DNA of 38,125 nucleotides from Scytonema sp. RU_4_4 (GTDB lineage Bacteria; Cyanobacteriota; Cyanobacteriia; Cyanobacteriales; Nostocaceae), in the NCBI GenBank assembly GCA_012031965.1, contig JAAUSC010000050.1, positions 1-38,125 of the forward strand, written 5' to 3'. Shown here piece after piece: positions 17,367 through 24,807 of this stretch. The notes under the pieces are model-generated. The model had not been told where the DNA came from. It made no database searches and was given only the letters and a program-made list of their open reading frames with translations. Numbering within the stretch: position 1 is the first letter of the stretch; every line of letters begins with the position of its first letter. The translations under genes were made by a program, and so were the position numbers.

Positions 17367-18131
17367 ATGAATATTCAAGGAAAAACGGCTCTTGTTACTG
17401 GAGCTTCGCGTGGTATTGGGCGGGCGATCGCCTTTGAATTAGCAAGGCAAGGAATCAAACGTTTGTTGTTGGTAGCACGAGACAGTGCTTGGTTAGCCGA
17501 AGTCGCTCGTGAGATAGAGATGCTGGGTGTGGAGGCTGTTATTTTGCCTTTGGATTTGTCTGATGTGGTAGAAGTGAATATTGCGATCGCCCAAGCTTGG
17601 CGAGATCACGGACCAATTGATTTGCTTGTTAACTGTGCTGGAGTCGCACATCAAGCACCCTTCTTAAAGTCTCGACTACCAAATGTACAGGTAGAAATAA
17701 ACGTTAATTTAATCGGAATGTACACCATGACTCGTCTAGTTGCCCGACGCATGGTAGTACAAGGCTCAGGAACAATCGTTAATGTTTCTAGTTTGATGGG
17801 CAAAGTGGCTGCACCAACAATGGCAACTTATTCAGCCACTAAGTTTGCAATTGTGGGCTTCACTCAAGCCCTGCGCGGCGAGCTAGCCGCACACAACATC
17901 CGAGTCGTAGCCTTGTTACCATCTTTAACCGACACTGATATGGTGCGAGATTTACAGTGGTTTCGGTGGGTAGTACCGATGACTCCTCAGAGAGTGGCTC
18001 AGACACTGATAACCGGACTACAAAGAGACTCACCGGAAATCTTGGTAGGATGGCAAAGTCATTTAGCTGTGTGGTGTAACCGTATTGCTCCTTGGCTGTT
18101 GGAAAAAGTTTTATTGATGGCGGCTCCTTAA
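17367..18131 (+). CDS. SDR-family NAD(P)-dependent oxidoreductase
   Basis: 254 residues from ATG at 17367 (a GTG sits just before it), with a GAGG ribosome site at 17355-17358. Rossmann signature TGASRGIG at the N-terminus, LVNCAG (the NNAG position), NVSSLMG with the catalytic Ser, and YSATK with the Tyr/Lys pair. This is a classical short-chain dehydrogenase/reductase with an intact triad. The C-terminal segment (WLLEKVLLMAAP) is hydrophobic and may touch the membrane. The substrate cannot be assigned; keto-lipid or steroid-type reductases share this shape. It is followed by a terminator-like hairpin and the TnpB element. Confidence 0.88.
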   Translation: MNIQGKTALVTGASRGIGRAIAFELARQGIKRLLLVARDSAWLAEVAREIEMLGVEAVILPLDLSDVVEVNIAIAQAWRDHGPIDLLVNCAGVAHQAPFLKSRLPNVQVEINVNLIGMYTMTRLVARRMVVQGSGTIVNVSSLMGKVAAPTMATYSATKFAIVGFTQALRGELAAHNIRVVALLPSLTDTDMVRDLQWFRWVVPMTPQRVAQTLITGLQRDSPEILVGWQSHLAVWCNRIAPWLLEKVLLMAAP

Positions 18132-18540
18132 CAGAGACAACCGCGTTATCAAAAGTTCAGAAACGCAAGGGTTTAAGACCCCCGCCGTGGTCTAAAGACA
18201 CACGGTTTCCACACTCCCGGAGACTTTTAGATGACACTAGGGTGGGCAGAGTCCCCACCTTTTACCTTGAACAGCAAGAAGGCTCACATCTTACCGCGAA
18301 GCGGAAGTGTGAGACGCGAATAATGCGGGAAGCAGAGCTACACCGCATTTTCGCTCATGAATTGCGCGTGAGTTGTTAGCGAAGCGGGGCGTACTCGCAC
18401 GGAGTATAGTCTGACCATATTTGAGCGTAGCGAAACCGGAAAGACTACAACGACGAAACGAGCAAAATATTTTGTTTTTGGTAACACAATTAACAAAATG
18501 TGTGTTACCATGAATATATGAACACGGTAGGGTCGATACC
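18132..18540 (+). repeat. Hairpin-rich region upstream of tnpB (possible left end of the element)
   Basis: 409 bp with no supportable gene but a series of stem-loops: GGTGGG/CCCACC followed by TTTT (18241-18263, terminator-like for the SDR gene), CTCACA..CCGC/GCGG..TGTGAG (18283-18313), AATGCGG/CCGCATT (18322-18349), TACTC-GCACG-GAGTA (near 18391-18405) and a perfect 10-bp pair TGGTAACACA/TGTGTTACCA (18479-18488/18501-18510). Part may be the left end of the TnpB element; the exact boundary cannot be set. Confidence 0.55.
18241..18263 (+). terminator. Rho-independent-like terminator after the SDR gene
   Basis: GGTGGG (18241-18246) and CCCACC (18254-18259) form a G+C stem with a 7-nt loop. TTTT follows immediately. 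Confidence 0.6.
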
Positions 18541-19788
18541 ATGTATAGAGCAATTAAAGTTAGAATTTATCCCACTAATGAGCAAGAATCTTATCTAGCT
18601 CAGTGTTTTGGAAATACTCGATGGTTGTGGAATTATATGCTTAATTCCACGACTATTGCTTATAAAGAAACTGGAAAAGGGCTTTCTAAAGCAGCTATGG
18701 ATAAGTTGCTTCCAGGGTTGAAAAAGGAGTATGAATGGCTAGGAATTGCATACAGTCAAGTGTTGCAACGAGTCACATTCAATCTTTCAAGCGCATTTGT
18801 CAACTTCTTTGAAGGGCGTGCTAAATTCCCTAACTTTAAATCTAAACATGGCAAACAATCGATTCAATATCCTCAGAATGTGAAACTGATGCCAGACGAT
18901 TCTGTGATTAAGTTTCCTGGTAATTTGGGGTTAATGAAAACCGTGTTTCACAAAGAATTACCGGATGCAAAATTCACGACTGTAACAATATCAAGAAATG
19001 CAGACGGTAGGTATTATGCATCTATTCTTTTTGACCAAAATGACAATCCGGTAGTTGCAATTAGAGAAGCTATCGGTGTTGATTTGGGATTAAAAAACTT
19101 TGCTATAACCTCAGAAGGTTCAAAGTACGACCTTCCTAAAAAACAATTAGCAAAGTTAGAAAAAAATAGAAAACGCAAACAGAAGAAATTAGCTAAAAAG
19201 ACAGATAAAGCATCTAATAAACGTCGAAAGGCTAAACGTAAGGCAGCAAAAGTTTCTAGCAAAATAGCTAGAGCAAGAGAAGATTTTCTACACAAGCTAT
19301 CTCGCAAAATAGCATACGAAAACCAAGTTATTTGTGTAGAAGATTTGGCAGTTAAGAACATGGTTAAAAATCCAAACCTTGCAAAGTCGATATCAGACCA
19401 AGGATGGGGAATGTTTCTAACCATGCTCAAGTACAAAGCTGAAAGATTTGGTCATACATACCAAGAAATAGGACGTTTCTTCCCTTCTTCTCAGCTTTGT
19501 AGCGAGACTCTACTACCAATCCCAATGTTGCAAAATGGTTATGATTCATTGGGTGTTAGGTTTGTAGATTGTCCTCACTGCCTGAGTACGCATGATAGAG
19601 ACATCAATGCTGCAATAAATATTAGAAATGAAGGATTGCGATTATGGGCGTTAGGAACTAGCGCTTCTGCCCTTGGAGGGGATGTAAGACCAAAACAACC
19701 AGGACGTAAAAAATCTATGGGTGTTGAGGCAATCCCCAATGAATTGGGAAGCCTACACTCTACCGCAAGGTCAGTGTAGGTAGTTCAC
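18479..19788 (+). mobile_element. Solitary IS200/IS605-type TnpB element (no tnpA), ends approximate
   Basis: It consists of tnpB plus flanking palindromes: a perfect 10-bp inverted repeat just upstream (18479-18510) and right-end hairpins at 19735-19748 and 19753-19779. No Y1 transposase gene accompanies it. The right end probably lies just after GTAGTTCAC (about 19788), because downstream sequence returns to the coding frame of the neighbouring HMA-domain gene. The left end could lie anywhere from 18132 to 18479. Confidence 0.6.
18541..19779 (+). CDS. tnpB: TnpB, RNA-guided nuclease of an IS200/IS605-type element
   Basis: 412 residues. N-terminal MYRAIKVRIYPTNEQESYLAQCFGNTRWLWN is the usual TnpB start. 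RuvC-like residues are present: Asp181 in IGVDLGLKNFAI, Glu267 in QVICVEDLAVKNM and Asp354 in THDRDINAAINIRNEG. A long basic helix (KLEKNRKRKQKKLAKK) precedes the second motif. The zinc ribbon is damaged: Cys320, Cys344 and Cys347 remain, but the second position of the first CxxC is Thr323 (LCSETLLP). The family also usually has CPHCG where this reads CPHCL. TnpB cuts DNA next to a short TAM, guided by an RNA from the element's right end. The last codons and the TAG lie inside the right-end hairpin. Confidence 0.92.
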   Translation: MYRAIKVRIYPTNEQESYLAQCFGNTRWLWNYMLNSTTIAYKETGKGLSKAAMDKLLPGLKKEYEWLGIAYSQVLQRVTFNLSSAFVNFFEGRAKFPNFKSKHGKQSIQYPQNVKLMPDDSVIKFPGNLGLMKTVFHKELPDAKFTTVTISRNADGRYYASILFDQNDNPVVAIREAIGVDLGLKNFAITSEGSKYDLPKKQLAKLEKNRKRKQKKLAKKTDKASNKRRKAKRKAAKVSSKIARAREDFLHKLSRKIAYENQVICVEDLAVKNMVKNPNLAKSISDQGWGMFLTMLKYKAERFGHTYQEIGRFFPSSQLCSETLLPIPMLQNGYDSLGVRFVDCPHCLSTHDRDINAAINIRNEGLRLWALGTSASALGGDVRPKQPGRKKSMGVEAIPNELGSLHSTARSV

Positions 19789-19795
19789 TTGACTG
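19640..19795 (+). ncRNA. Putative TnpB right-end guide RNA (omega/reRNA) scaffold
   Basis: By analogy with other TnpB elements, the scaffold should overlap the end of tnpB and run into flanking DNA. Visible structures are CCCTTGGAGGGG near 19670, the perfect hairpin CCCAAT-GA-ATTGGG (19735-19748) and CTACACT/AGTGTAG (19753-19759/19773-19779). If transcribed, the guide would begin near 19789 and match the start of the adjacent HMA-gene tail. Boundaries are inferred. Confidence 0.4.
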
Positions 19796-20356
19796 TACTT
19801 GGTTCGTTGCATGCAGCTTAATAAAACTATCAAATGCGTACCAAGCTAATACATACCAAGGAATAATTTCTAATTGCAATCCCCTAGCAACTAACTGCCG
19901 AATAGAAAGGACACCCAATCCTAAAGGAAAAAGAAAACGCAAATCAACAGCATTATTTGTCGCTTGTTTGACTCGCTTATTCAAGTCAACAACTGCATTT
20001 GATACTTCTGCTGCTGCTTCGGATTTTCCGAGTGCAATATCACCGAAAATAATTCCTAAATCGCGCAATGTCGCGAAAACGTCGTCAAGACTTCCATCCT
20101 CACCATCGTGATTTATGACAATACTGCCATTTTGAATATTAGTTCGTACCTGATTAATATTAGGATGTGCTTGTAACGCATTGGCAATTTGTTGCATTTC
20201 CCCAGATTGACGGTGGGGCTGTGCAACTCTCAAGCGCAGACGTCCTGGGGTAGAACTGACAACCCGTGTAGATATAGGTTGAAAAGCTTTTTTTATAGAT
20301 TTTTCATCAATAATTTGTGGCATCTGAATGAGATTAATATAACCATTTTTTGACAC
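19760..20356 (-). CDS. HMA-like domain membrane protein (cassette gene 5)
   Basis: 198 residues from a GTG start at 20356, chosen because a strong GGAGGG site (20364-20369) sits 7 nt upstream. An HMA-like domain at about 28-100 has the STPGRLRLRV signature and the SIVINHDGEDGSLDDV strand, but no CxxC. The C-terminal part has two hydrophobic helices (LRFLFPLGLGVLSIRQLVA and IIPWYVLAWYAF). The last eight or nine residues (SELPTLTLR) and the stop are encoded by the right end of the TnpB element, so the original C-terminus was probably replaced on insertion. It overlaps tnpB tail-to-tail by 20 nt. Function unknown; it lies downstream of the DUF5132 gene on the same strand. Confidence 0.75.
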   Translation of the reverse strand: MSKNGYINLIQMPQIIDEKSIKKAFQPISTRVVSSTPGRLRLRVAQPHRQSGEMQQIANALQAHPNINQVRTNIQNGSIVINHDGEDGSLDDVFATLRDLGIIFGDIALGKSEAAAEVSNAVVDLNKRVKQATNNAVDLRFLFPLGLGVLSIRQLVARGLQLEIIPWYVLAWYAFDSFIKLHATNQVQSSELPTLTLR

Positions 20357-20410
20357 GTCAATACCCTCCTAATTTAGAAATTCGTAATTCGTAATTGAGC
20401 ATAAAAATGA

Positions 20411-20505
20411 TTACTGAATCAGTTATCAGTTAATCGTAAACAGTGACCAGTGAACAATGAACAGTGAGCATTAACTGATAACTGATAACTGATAACTGTT
20501 AAGAA
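20411..20505 (-). repeat. Tandem CAGTTATCAG-type heptamer repeats
   Basis: The spacer contains an AACTGAT-AACTGAT-AACTGAT run (20473-20493) and variants of CAGTGA/ACAATGA upstream. It is the same short-repeat family as at 17270-17345. No promoter or terminator is evident within it. Confidence 0.65.
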
Positions 20506-20563
20506 TTACAAATTTCCTTGGGTGTTCCTTAGCTGAGCCAAGGAACACGAAATGAGCTGGGAG

Positions 20564-20872
20564 TTATGCACCATTATCGGGCGCATTGTCCACAGAAGTA
20601 CTTGCAACATCAACTGCTGGTAGCTGTCTTCCTTCAGCAAGTTCTGCTCTTGCTTCAGCTACCATGTCCTCCCAAGTTTCACCAAGTTCTGCAACAGCTC
20701 CCTTGCTTCTTTCAAAAAGAACAAGTCCGCCCTTGATGATTGACTTGGCAATGGGTTTACCAATGCCTGCCACAACTGGAATCACGACAGGTGCTAGAAG
20801 TACTGCTCCAATACCAGCTATAATACCGGGTGCGCCAGCGTCTTCAACAAAATCAGTAATTTTAGGTGCCAT
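20564..20872 (-). CDS. DUF5132-like small protein (cassette gene 4)
   Basis: 102 residues. ATG at 20872 is preceded by AGGAGG. The sequence has a Gly/Ala-rich hydrophobic segment (APGIIAGIGAVLLAPVVIPVVAGIGKPIAKSIIKGG, two short helices) and an acidic helical tail (WEDMVAEARAELAEGRQLP). I match it to DUF5132 from memory of that pattern. Such proteins are often found near HMA-domain proteins and P-type ATPases in cyanobacteria; no function is known to me. It sits 70 bp after the ATPase gene and is probably cotranscribed with it. Confidence 0.75.
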   Translation of the reverse strand: MAPKITDFVEDAGAPGIIAGIGAVLLAPVVIPVVAGIGKPIAKSIIKGGLVLFERSKGAVAELGETWEDMVAEARAELAEGRQLPAVDVASTSVDNAPDNGA

Positions 20873-20942
20873 GATTATTTTCCTCCTGTGATCTGAAAAA
20901 TTTTACAAAGTCTCTCATGTTACTATCGTTAGCACAGCTATC

Positions 20943-23210
20943 TCATCCTGCTGACGGTAGAGTTTTTTGCTTGCGGCTTTTGAAAATTGGACGCAAACCA
21001 TTAACTCCTGCAACGACAGTCGAGCCATTGTTAACCATTGTCGCTGCTAGGGGGTTAAGACCAAACACAACTGCCGTCACTAATGCTGCTATGTTAGGAA
21101 CAGCAATCAGACCTGTGTTTTGGTGAATCAATTGCCTAGCATTGCGGGCAATTTCAATAGCCTCCAACAAACCATGCAAATCATTCTGCATCAGCACTAC
21201 GTCTGCTGTTTCGCGAGCGATTTCAGAACCGTTGGCGAAGGAAACGGAAACATCAGCATAAGCTAAAGCTGGCGAATCATTGATTCCATCTCCAACAAAG
21301 GCAACTGTCTTACCTTGTTCGTGCAGCTCACGAACAACAGTTGCTTTCTGTTCAGGAAAAGCTTCTGCATGAGTATGGGTTGGAGGAATTCCAAGTTGAG
21401 CAGCCACAGCGCTAGCAGTTCGTTTGTTATCCCCAGTCAGCATGTGAACTTCCACACCCTCGACTGTCAACAGCGCTGTGATTACTTCTTGGCTTTCTGG
21501 ACGGGGTATATCACTATACTCTATTATACCTTGAAGTTGACCATTGCTAGCAACATAAATTGCCGAAGTCGCCTGCTTTTGATACCCATTGAGATTCATC
21601 TCAACGCCTTCTTGATGCAGATAACGTTCACTGCCGACATAAATAATCTCCCCGTCAATCTCTGCGCGAACACCCAAGCCAAGTTGGTAGTCCCACTTTC
21701 TACGGGAAGGCGCTTCTACTCCTTGTTCTTGAGCATAGCGCACGATCGCCTCTGCTACTGGGTGAGTCAGACGCTGCTCAGCAGCCGCAGCGAGTTCCAG
21801 CACTCGTGTGATTGATGTTGCTTCATTGAGACTTGCGACACCAACAACAGCCACTTCACCTTTCGTCAGTGTGCCTGTTTTATCAAACACAATGGTGTCA
21901 ACCTCTGCAAGTTTTTCTAGCGCTCGTCCACTACGGATAAGAACACCACGCCGTGCTGCATAGGTTAGGGCTGCTAAGACTGTTGTAGGAACTGATACAC
22001 GAATACCAGTAGCAAAGTCTAGAGTCAGGACACTGGCTGCTCGTGCTGGGTTACGAGTTACGGCAAATACTGCTCCGCCAAGTAGCAATGTTGGCACGAC
22101 TGCTTTTTGAGCAATATTCAGAGCATGGTTTTCCAGGCGGGTATCGTGGACGGGAGCTTCTTGCATTAACCGAATGCTCTGTCCAGCACAAGTATCATTA
22201 CCCACCCGTTCTGTCGAAATATAAATTCGTCCCTCGCGCATGAGAGTTGAAGCATAAACGGTTTGTCCCTTTCTCTTCAAGACGGGCATAGACTCACCAG
22301 TCAGTTTCTGCTCATCCAGGAGTGCTTTACCTCGCAGGATAGTACCGTCAACTGGGACTTGTTCACCAGGGTAAACAATAACTATATCGCCTCGCTGCAC
22401 GTCTTGGATAGGAATTTGCACTTTTTCGCCATCACGTTCCACCCAGACAAACTGTCCGAGAGAACTTAACAAATCCAATGTTTGCTGAGCAGAAGAACGA
22501 GCTGTGCGATCGCGTATATTCTCACCAATTTCAATCAAACTCAACATCAGCGCAGGCGTGAGAAACTGACGCTGGACTGTGGTAATAGCAATAGCCATAA
22601 AATCCAGAAAGTCAATGTTCAATTTTCGCTCGACCCAGATCCCCTCCCAAGCTCGTTTGACAACAGGTAATGTGGCAAGGGCTATGCTTCCTGCAACCAT
22701 AATGGGCGGAATAGACAATCCTATCGGTCCACCCAATACAGCTAAAGCTGTAGCTAAAACCGAAAGTTGTATACCAGGCCAAGATTGTTCTTCTGCATCC
22801 GATGCAGGTTGTGGCTTGGAGGGTTTAAGAACGACAACTTCACTAGCTGCTTGAATCAGATAGCTCAAATGCGAACGTGTTTTAGTATCTGAAACTTTGC
22901 TGAATTTATAAGTCACTGTCAGTGACGCTGCTGCACGTTTAATACGAACACTTGTCACAAGAGTGTCAGCCTCTAACAAGACTTGAAGGCGCTGTGCATA
23001 GTCTGCATCATGACGCAGACGAGGTACTCGCAACCTAACTCTTCCTGGGATCGTATGCACAAGGCTGTGTGGAACTTTAGGAGACTGGATCTGTGAGTGT
23101 CCATTTAAGTGTCCATTACTCTCAACTACAGAAATCCCATTTTTTGCTGCTACAGCTACTTGGGATACATGACCTCCGGAAGTTGGTAGTTGCACACTGA
23201 GTTTTGCCAT
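20943..23210 (-). CDS. P1B-like cation-translocating P-type ATPase with N-terminal HMA-like domain (cassette gene 3)
   Basis: 755 residues from ATG at 23210. An HMA-like domain with TIPGRVRLRVPR lies at 47-110, with no CxxC. Membrane helices begin near 147. Actuator TGES is at 304-307, phosphorylation site DKTGTLT at 443-449, the P1B hallmark HP at 483-484, TGDN at 592-595 and GDGINDSPALA at 640-650. The helix that normally carries CPC reads LTLDFATGIRVSVPTTVLAA (396-415) with no Cys, and the whole protein has a single Cys (341). It should pump a cation across a membrane with ATP, but the metal is not predictable by the CPC rule. The last helices contain NPLAATMVNNGSTVVAGVNGL. Genes on both sides share the HMA-like domain. 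Confidence 0.9.
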   Translation of the reverse strand: MAKLSVQLPTSGGHVSQVAVAAKNGISVVESNGHLNGHSQIQSPKVPHSLVHTIPGRVRLRVPRLRHDADYAQRLQVLLEADTLVTSVRIKRAAASLTVTYKFSKVSDTKTRSHLSYLIQAASEVVVLKPSKPQPASDAEEQSWPGIQLSVLATALAVLGGPIGLSIPPIMVAGSIALATLPVVKRAWEGIWVERKLNIDFLDFMAIAITTVQRQFLTPALMLSLIEIGENIRDRTARSSAQQTLDLLSSLGQFVWVERDGEKVQIPIQDVQRGDIVIVYPGEQVPVDGTILRGKALLDEQKLTGESMPVLKRKGQTVYASTLMREGRIYISTERVGNDTCAGQSIRLMQEAPVHDTRLENHALNIAQKAVVPTLLLGGAVFAVTRNPARAASVLTLDFATGIRVSVPTTVLAALTYAARRGVLIRSGRALEKLAEVDTIVFDKTGTLTKGEVAVVGVASLNEATSITRVLELAAAAEQRLTHPVAEAIVRYAQEQGVEAPSRRKWDYQLGLGVRAEIDGEIIYVGSERYLHQEGVEMNLNGYQKQATSAIYVASNGQLQGIIEYSDIPRPESQEVITALLTVEGVEVHMLTGDNKRTASAVAAQLGIPPTHTHAEAFPEQKATVVRELHEQGKTVAFVGDGINDSPALAYADVSVSFANGSEIARETADVVLMQNDLHGLLEAIEIARNARQLIHQNTGLIAVPNIAALVTAVVFGLNPLAATMVNNGSTVVAGVNGLRPIFKSRKQKTLPSAG

Positions 23211-23228
23211 TTCTTCTCTCTCATACAA

Positions 23229-23441
23229 AATTGGTTCAAATTGAAACTTTTCTAAGTCTGTTCAGCGAGACCTAGATAGGGTGAATGAGGCGGCTCAAAC
23301 ACAACTGCTTTCAGGTGTTGGGCTTAAATTCAAGACTTCAAAATATATTCAAAAATTTTGTTAGCGCAGCGGGACGCAGTCTATTTTGAATTTTGAATTT
23401 GAAGTGCCTTACTCCCAAAAGAGAGCTTGCCTATTTTCTGG
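23229..23441 (-). promoter_or_regulatory. Spacer between HMA gene and ATPase gene
   Basis: 213 bp, the longest gap in the cassette. It contains GTTAGCGCAGCGGGACGC-type repeat sequence near 23362-23379 and a TTTTGAA direct repeat (23384-23400). An internal promoter for the ATPase half of the cassette is possible. Confidence 0.4.
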
Positions 23442-24788
23442 TTAACTTATGGGAACAACAGTATCACTAGCAGCAGATTGAATCAGACTGGATAAATACG
23501 ATATTGCTTGTTCCAAAAGGCTCAAAGAACGTTTTTTGGAGTTGGACATTGTTCTAGACTTGTAGGTGATGACAATTGAGGCTGCGGCGCTATTAACGCG
23601 ATGGCGCAAAGCGCCCACCCCAAAGGGACGATGCTCCCAGAGGGAGCCGCTCTCTGGGCGATCGCCAGTGACTAGAGGGTCTGCTTTGAGCAACGCCTCC
23701 AACCTTTGGACGTATTTTGAGTCTTTGGCTATCCGAGGTACGCGAAAACGTATTCGTCCTGGAATAGCATGAGCAATGCTGTATGTTACTTTTGCTGGTT
23801 GCTTTACTTTTGGATCAATCTTTTGTGGAGTGGGGATCTTACGCGTCCCCTCTAATTTCGGCTTAGGGGATACTCCCTCGCCGACTAATTCGGGAGTACA
23901 ACAGACGCCTGTCCATTCTAATTGAGATTCCAACGATGTTCTCATCTCAACAAATTCGGGATCAGACAAGACGTGTGTCTCTACAGGTTTATAACCATTC
24001 TCTTTTTCTTGTGCAACACTTGGACAAGCCGCTGTTTCAGATACAGAGGATGGACTCACTATCTTTTCTGGTTCTGGTGTTGTCACTTCGCTGCTAACAG
24101 ATTGAATCAGACAAACTAAATACAGACGCATTTGGACATCTGACATGATCCCAGGTTTGTAGTCTATGACAATAGACCCTGCAATCTCATTGACTTGCTG
24201 AGCGATAACTTGAGAATCACAAGCGAGCAAAGTCAGCAAGCGCTGCACATATGTGGGATCTATCGATACCTGAGGAACACAGAACCCTACGCTACCAGAA
24301 GTTGCATAGGTAATGCTGTAAGCGATCGCAGAGTGTAGCTCTGCTGTTGGATGACTATTCTGTTGTTCTACGACCTGAGATTTATCGTTTGAGTGGAGTG
24401 TCAATTGCATTACCTTTTCAGGTTCTAGTCTTGTCACTTCGCTACTCGCAGATTGAATCAGATGAGTCAAATATAAGCGCATTTCACCATCTGAGGTGAT
24501 CCCAGATTCATAATCTATGACAATAGACCCTGCGATCTCATTAACTTGCTGACTGATAACCCGAGGATCACAAGTAAGCAAAGTCAGCAAGCGCTGCACA
24601 TATGTGGGATCTGTCGATATCTGAGGAATACAAAATCCTACTCTGCCAACAAGCGCATAGACAATGCTGTAAACGACTGCAGAGTGAGGCTTTGCTATTG
24701 GATGACTAGTCTCTTCCTCTACGACCTGAGATTGTTTATCTGAGTGTTTATCTGAGTGGAGTGCCAATTGCATTGTTAAACCAGCCAT
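23442..24788 (-). CDS. Triple HMA-like domain protein (cassette gene 2)
   Basis: 448 residues, ATG at 24788 with GGAGGA five nt upstream. It has three HMA-like domains. The first two (about 37-115 and 152-232) are near-identical tandem copies with a 351-bp DNA period, and their signature has decayed to VGRVGFCIPQ and SGSVGFCVPQ, each gaining a Cys. The third (from about 330) keeps AIPGRIRFRVPR but is split between DPLVT and RVNSAAASIVITYK by about 20 extra residues (GDRPESGSLWEHRPFGVG...), a translated repeat insertion. There are no clear membrane helices. A long polar linker (about 240-325) separates the second and third domains. It starts 19 bp after cassette gene 1. Function unknown; metal or lipid contact, or partner of the ATPase, are inferences. 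Confidence 0.78.
   Translation of the reverse strand: MAGLTMQLALHSDKHSDKQSQVVEEETSHPIAKPHSAVVYSIVYALVGRVGFCIPQISTDPTYVQRLLTLLTCDPRVISQQVNEIAGSIVIDYESGITSDGEMRLYLTHLIQSASSEVTRLEPEKVMQLTLHSNDKSQVVEQQNSHPTAELHSAIAYSITYATSGSVGFCVPQVSIDPTYVQRLLTLLACDSQVIAQQVNEIAGSIVIDYKPGIMSDVQMRLYLVCLIQSVSSEVTTPEPEKIVSPSSVSETAACPSVAQEKENGYKPVETHVLSDPEFVEMRTSLESQLEWTGVCCTPELVGEGVSPKPKLEGTRKIPTPQKIDPKVKQPAKVTYSIAHAIPGRIRFRVPRIAKDSKYVQRLEALLKADPLVTGDRPESGSLWEHRPFGVGALRHRVNSAAASIVITYKSRTMSNSKKRSLSLLEQAISYLSSLIQSAASDTVVPIS
23600..23667 (-). repeat. HIP1-containing palindromic insertion in the third HMA-like domain
   Basis: About 60 extra bp. It contains GGCGC-AAA-GCGCC, the pair CCCAGAG/CTCTGGG, and HIP1 GCGATCGC at 23658-23665. 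It is in frame with no stop. Edges were set by comparing with the uninterrupted VTNVRVN or VTSVRIK of sister domains. Confidence 0.65.
24060..24780 (-). repeat. 351-bp internal tandem duplication (two domain copies)
   Basis: Long identical stretches recur 351 bp apart. For example, GTCAGCAAGCGCTGCACATA occurs at 24232 and 24583, each followed by TGTGGGATC. The period is 117 codons, so the reading frame is kept. The copies have diverged mostly at scattered sites. Confidence 0.8.
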
Positions 24789-24807
24789 TTTTGTCCTCCA
24801 GTGTTCC

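Noticed and set aside
20411-20505. Possible CRISPR-like array of CAGTTATCAG units
   Set aside because: Units are 7-mers without spacers; this is a simple tandem repeat.
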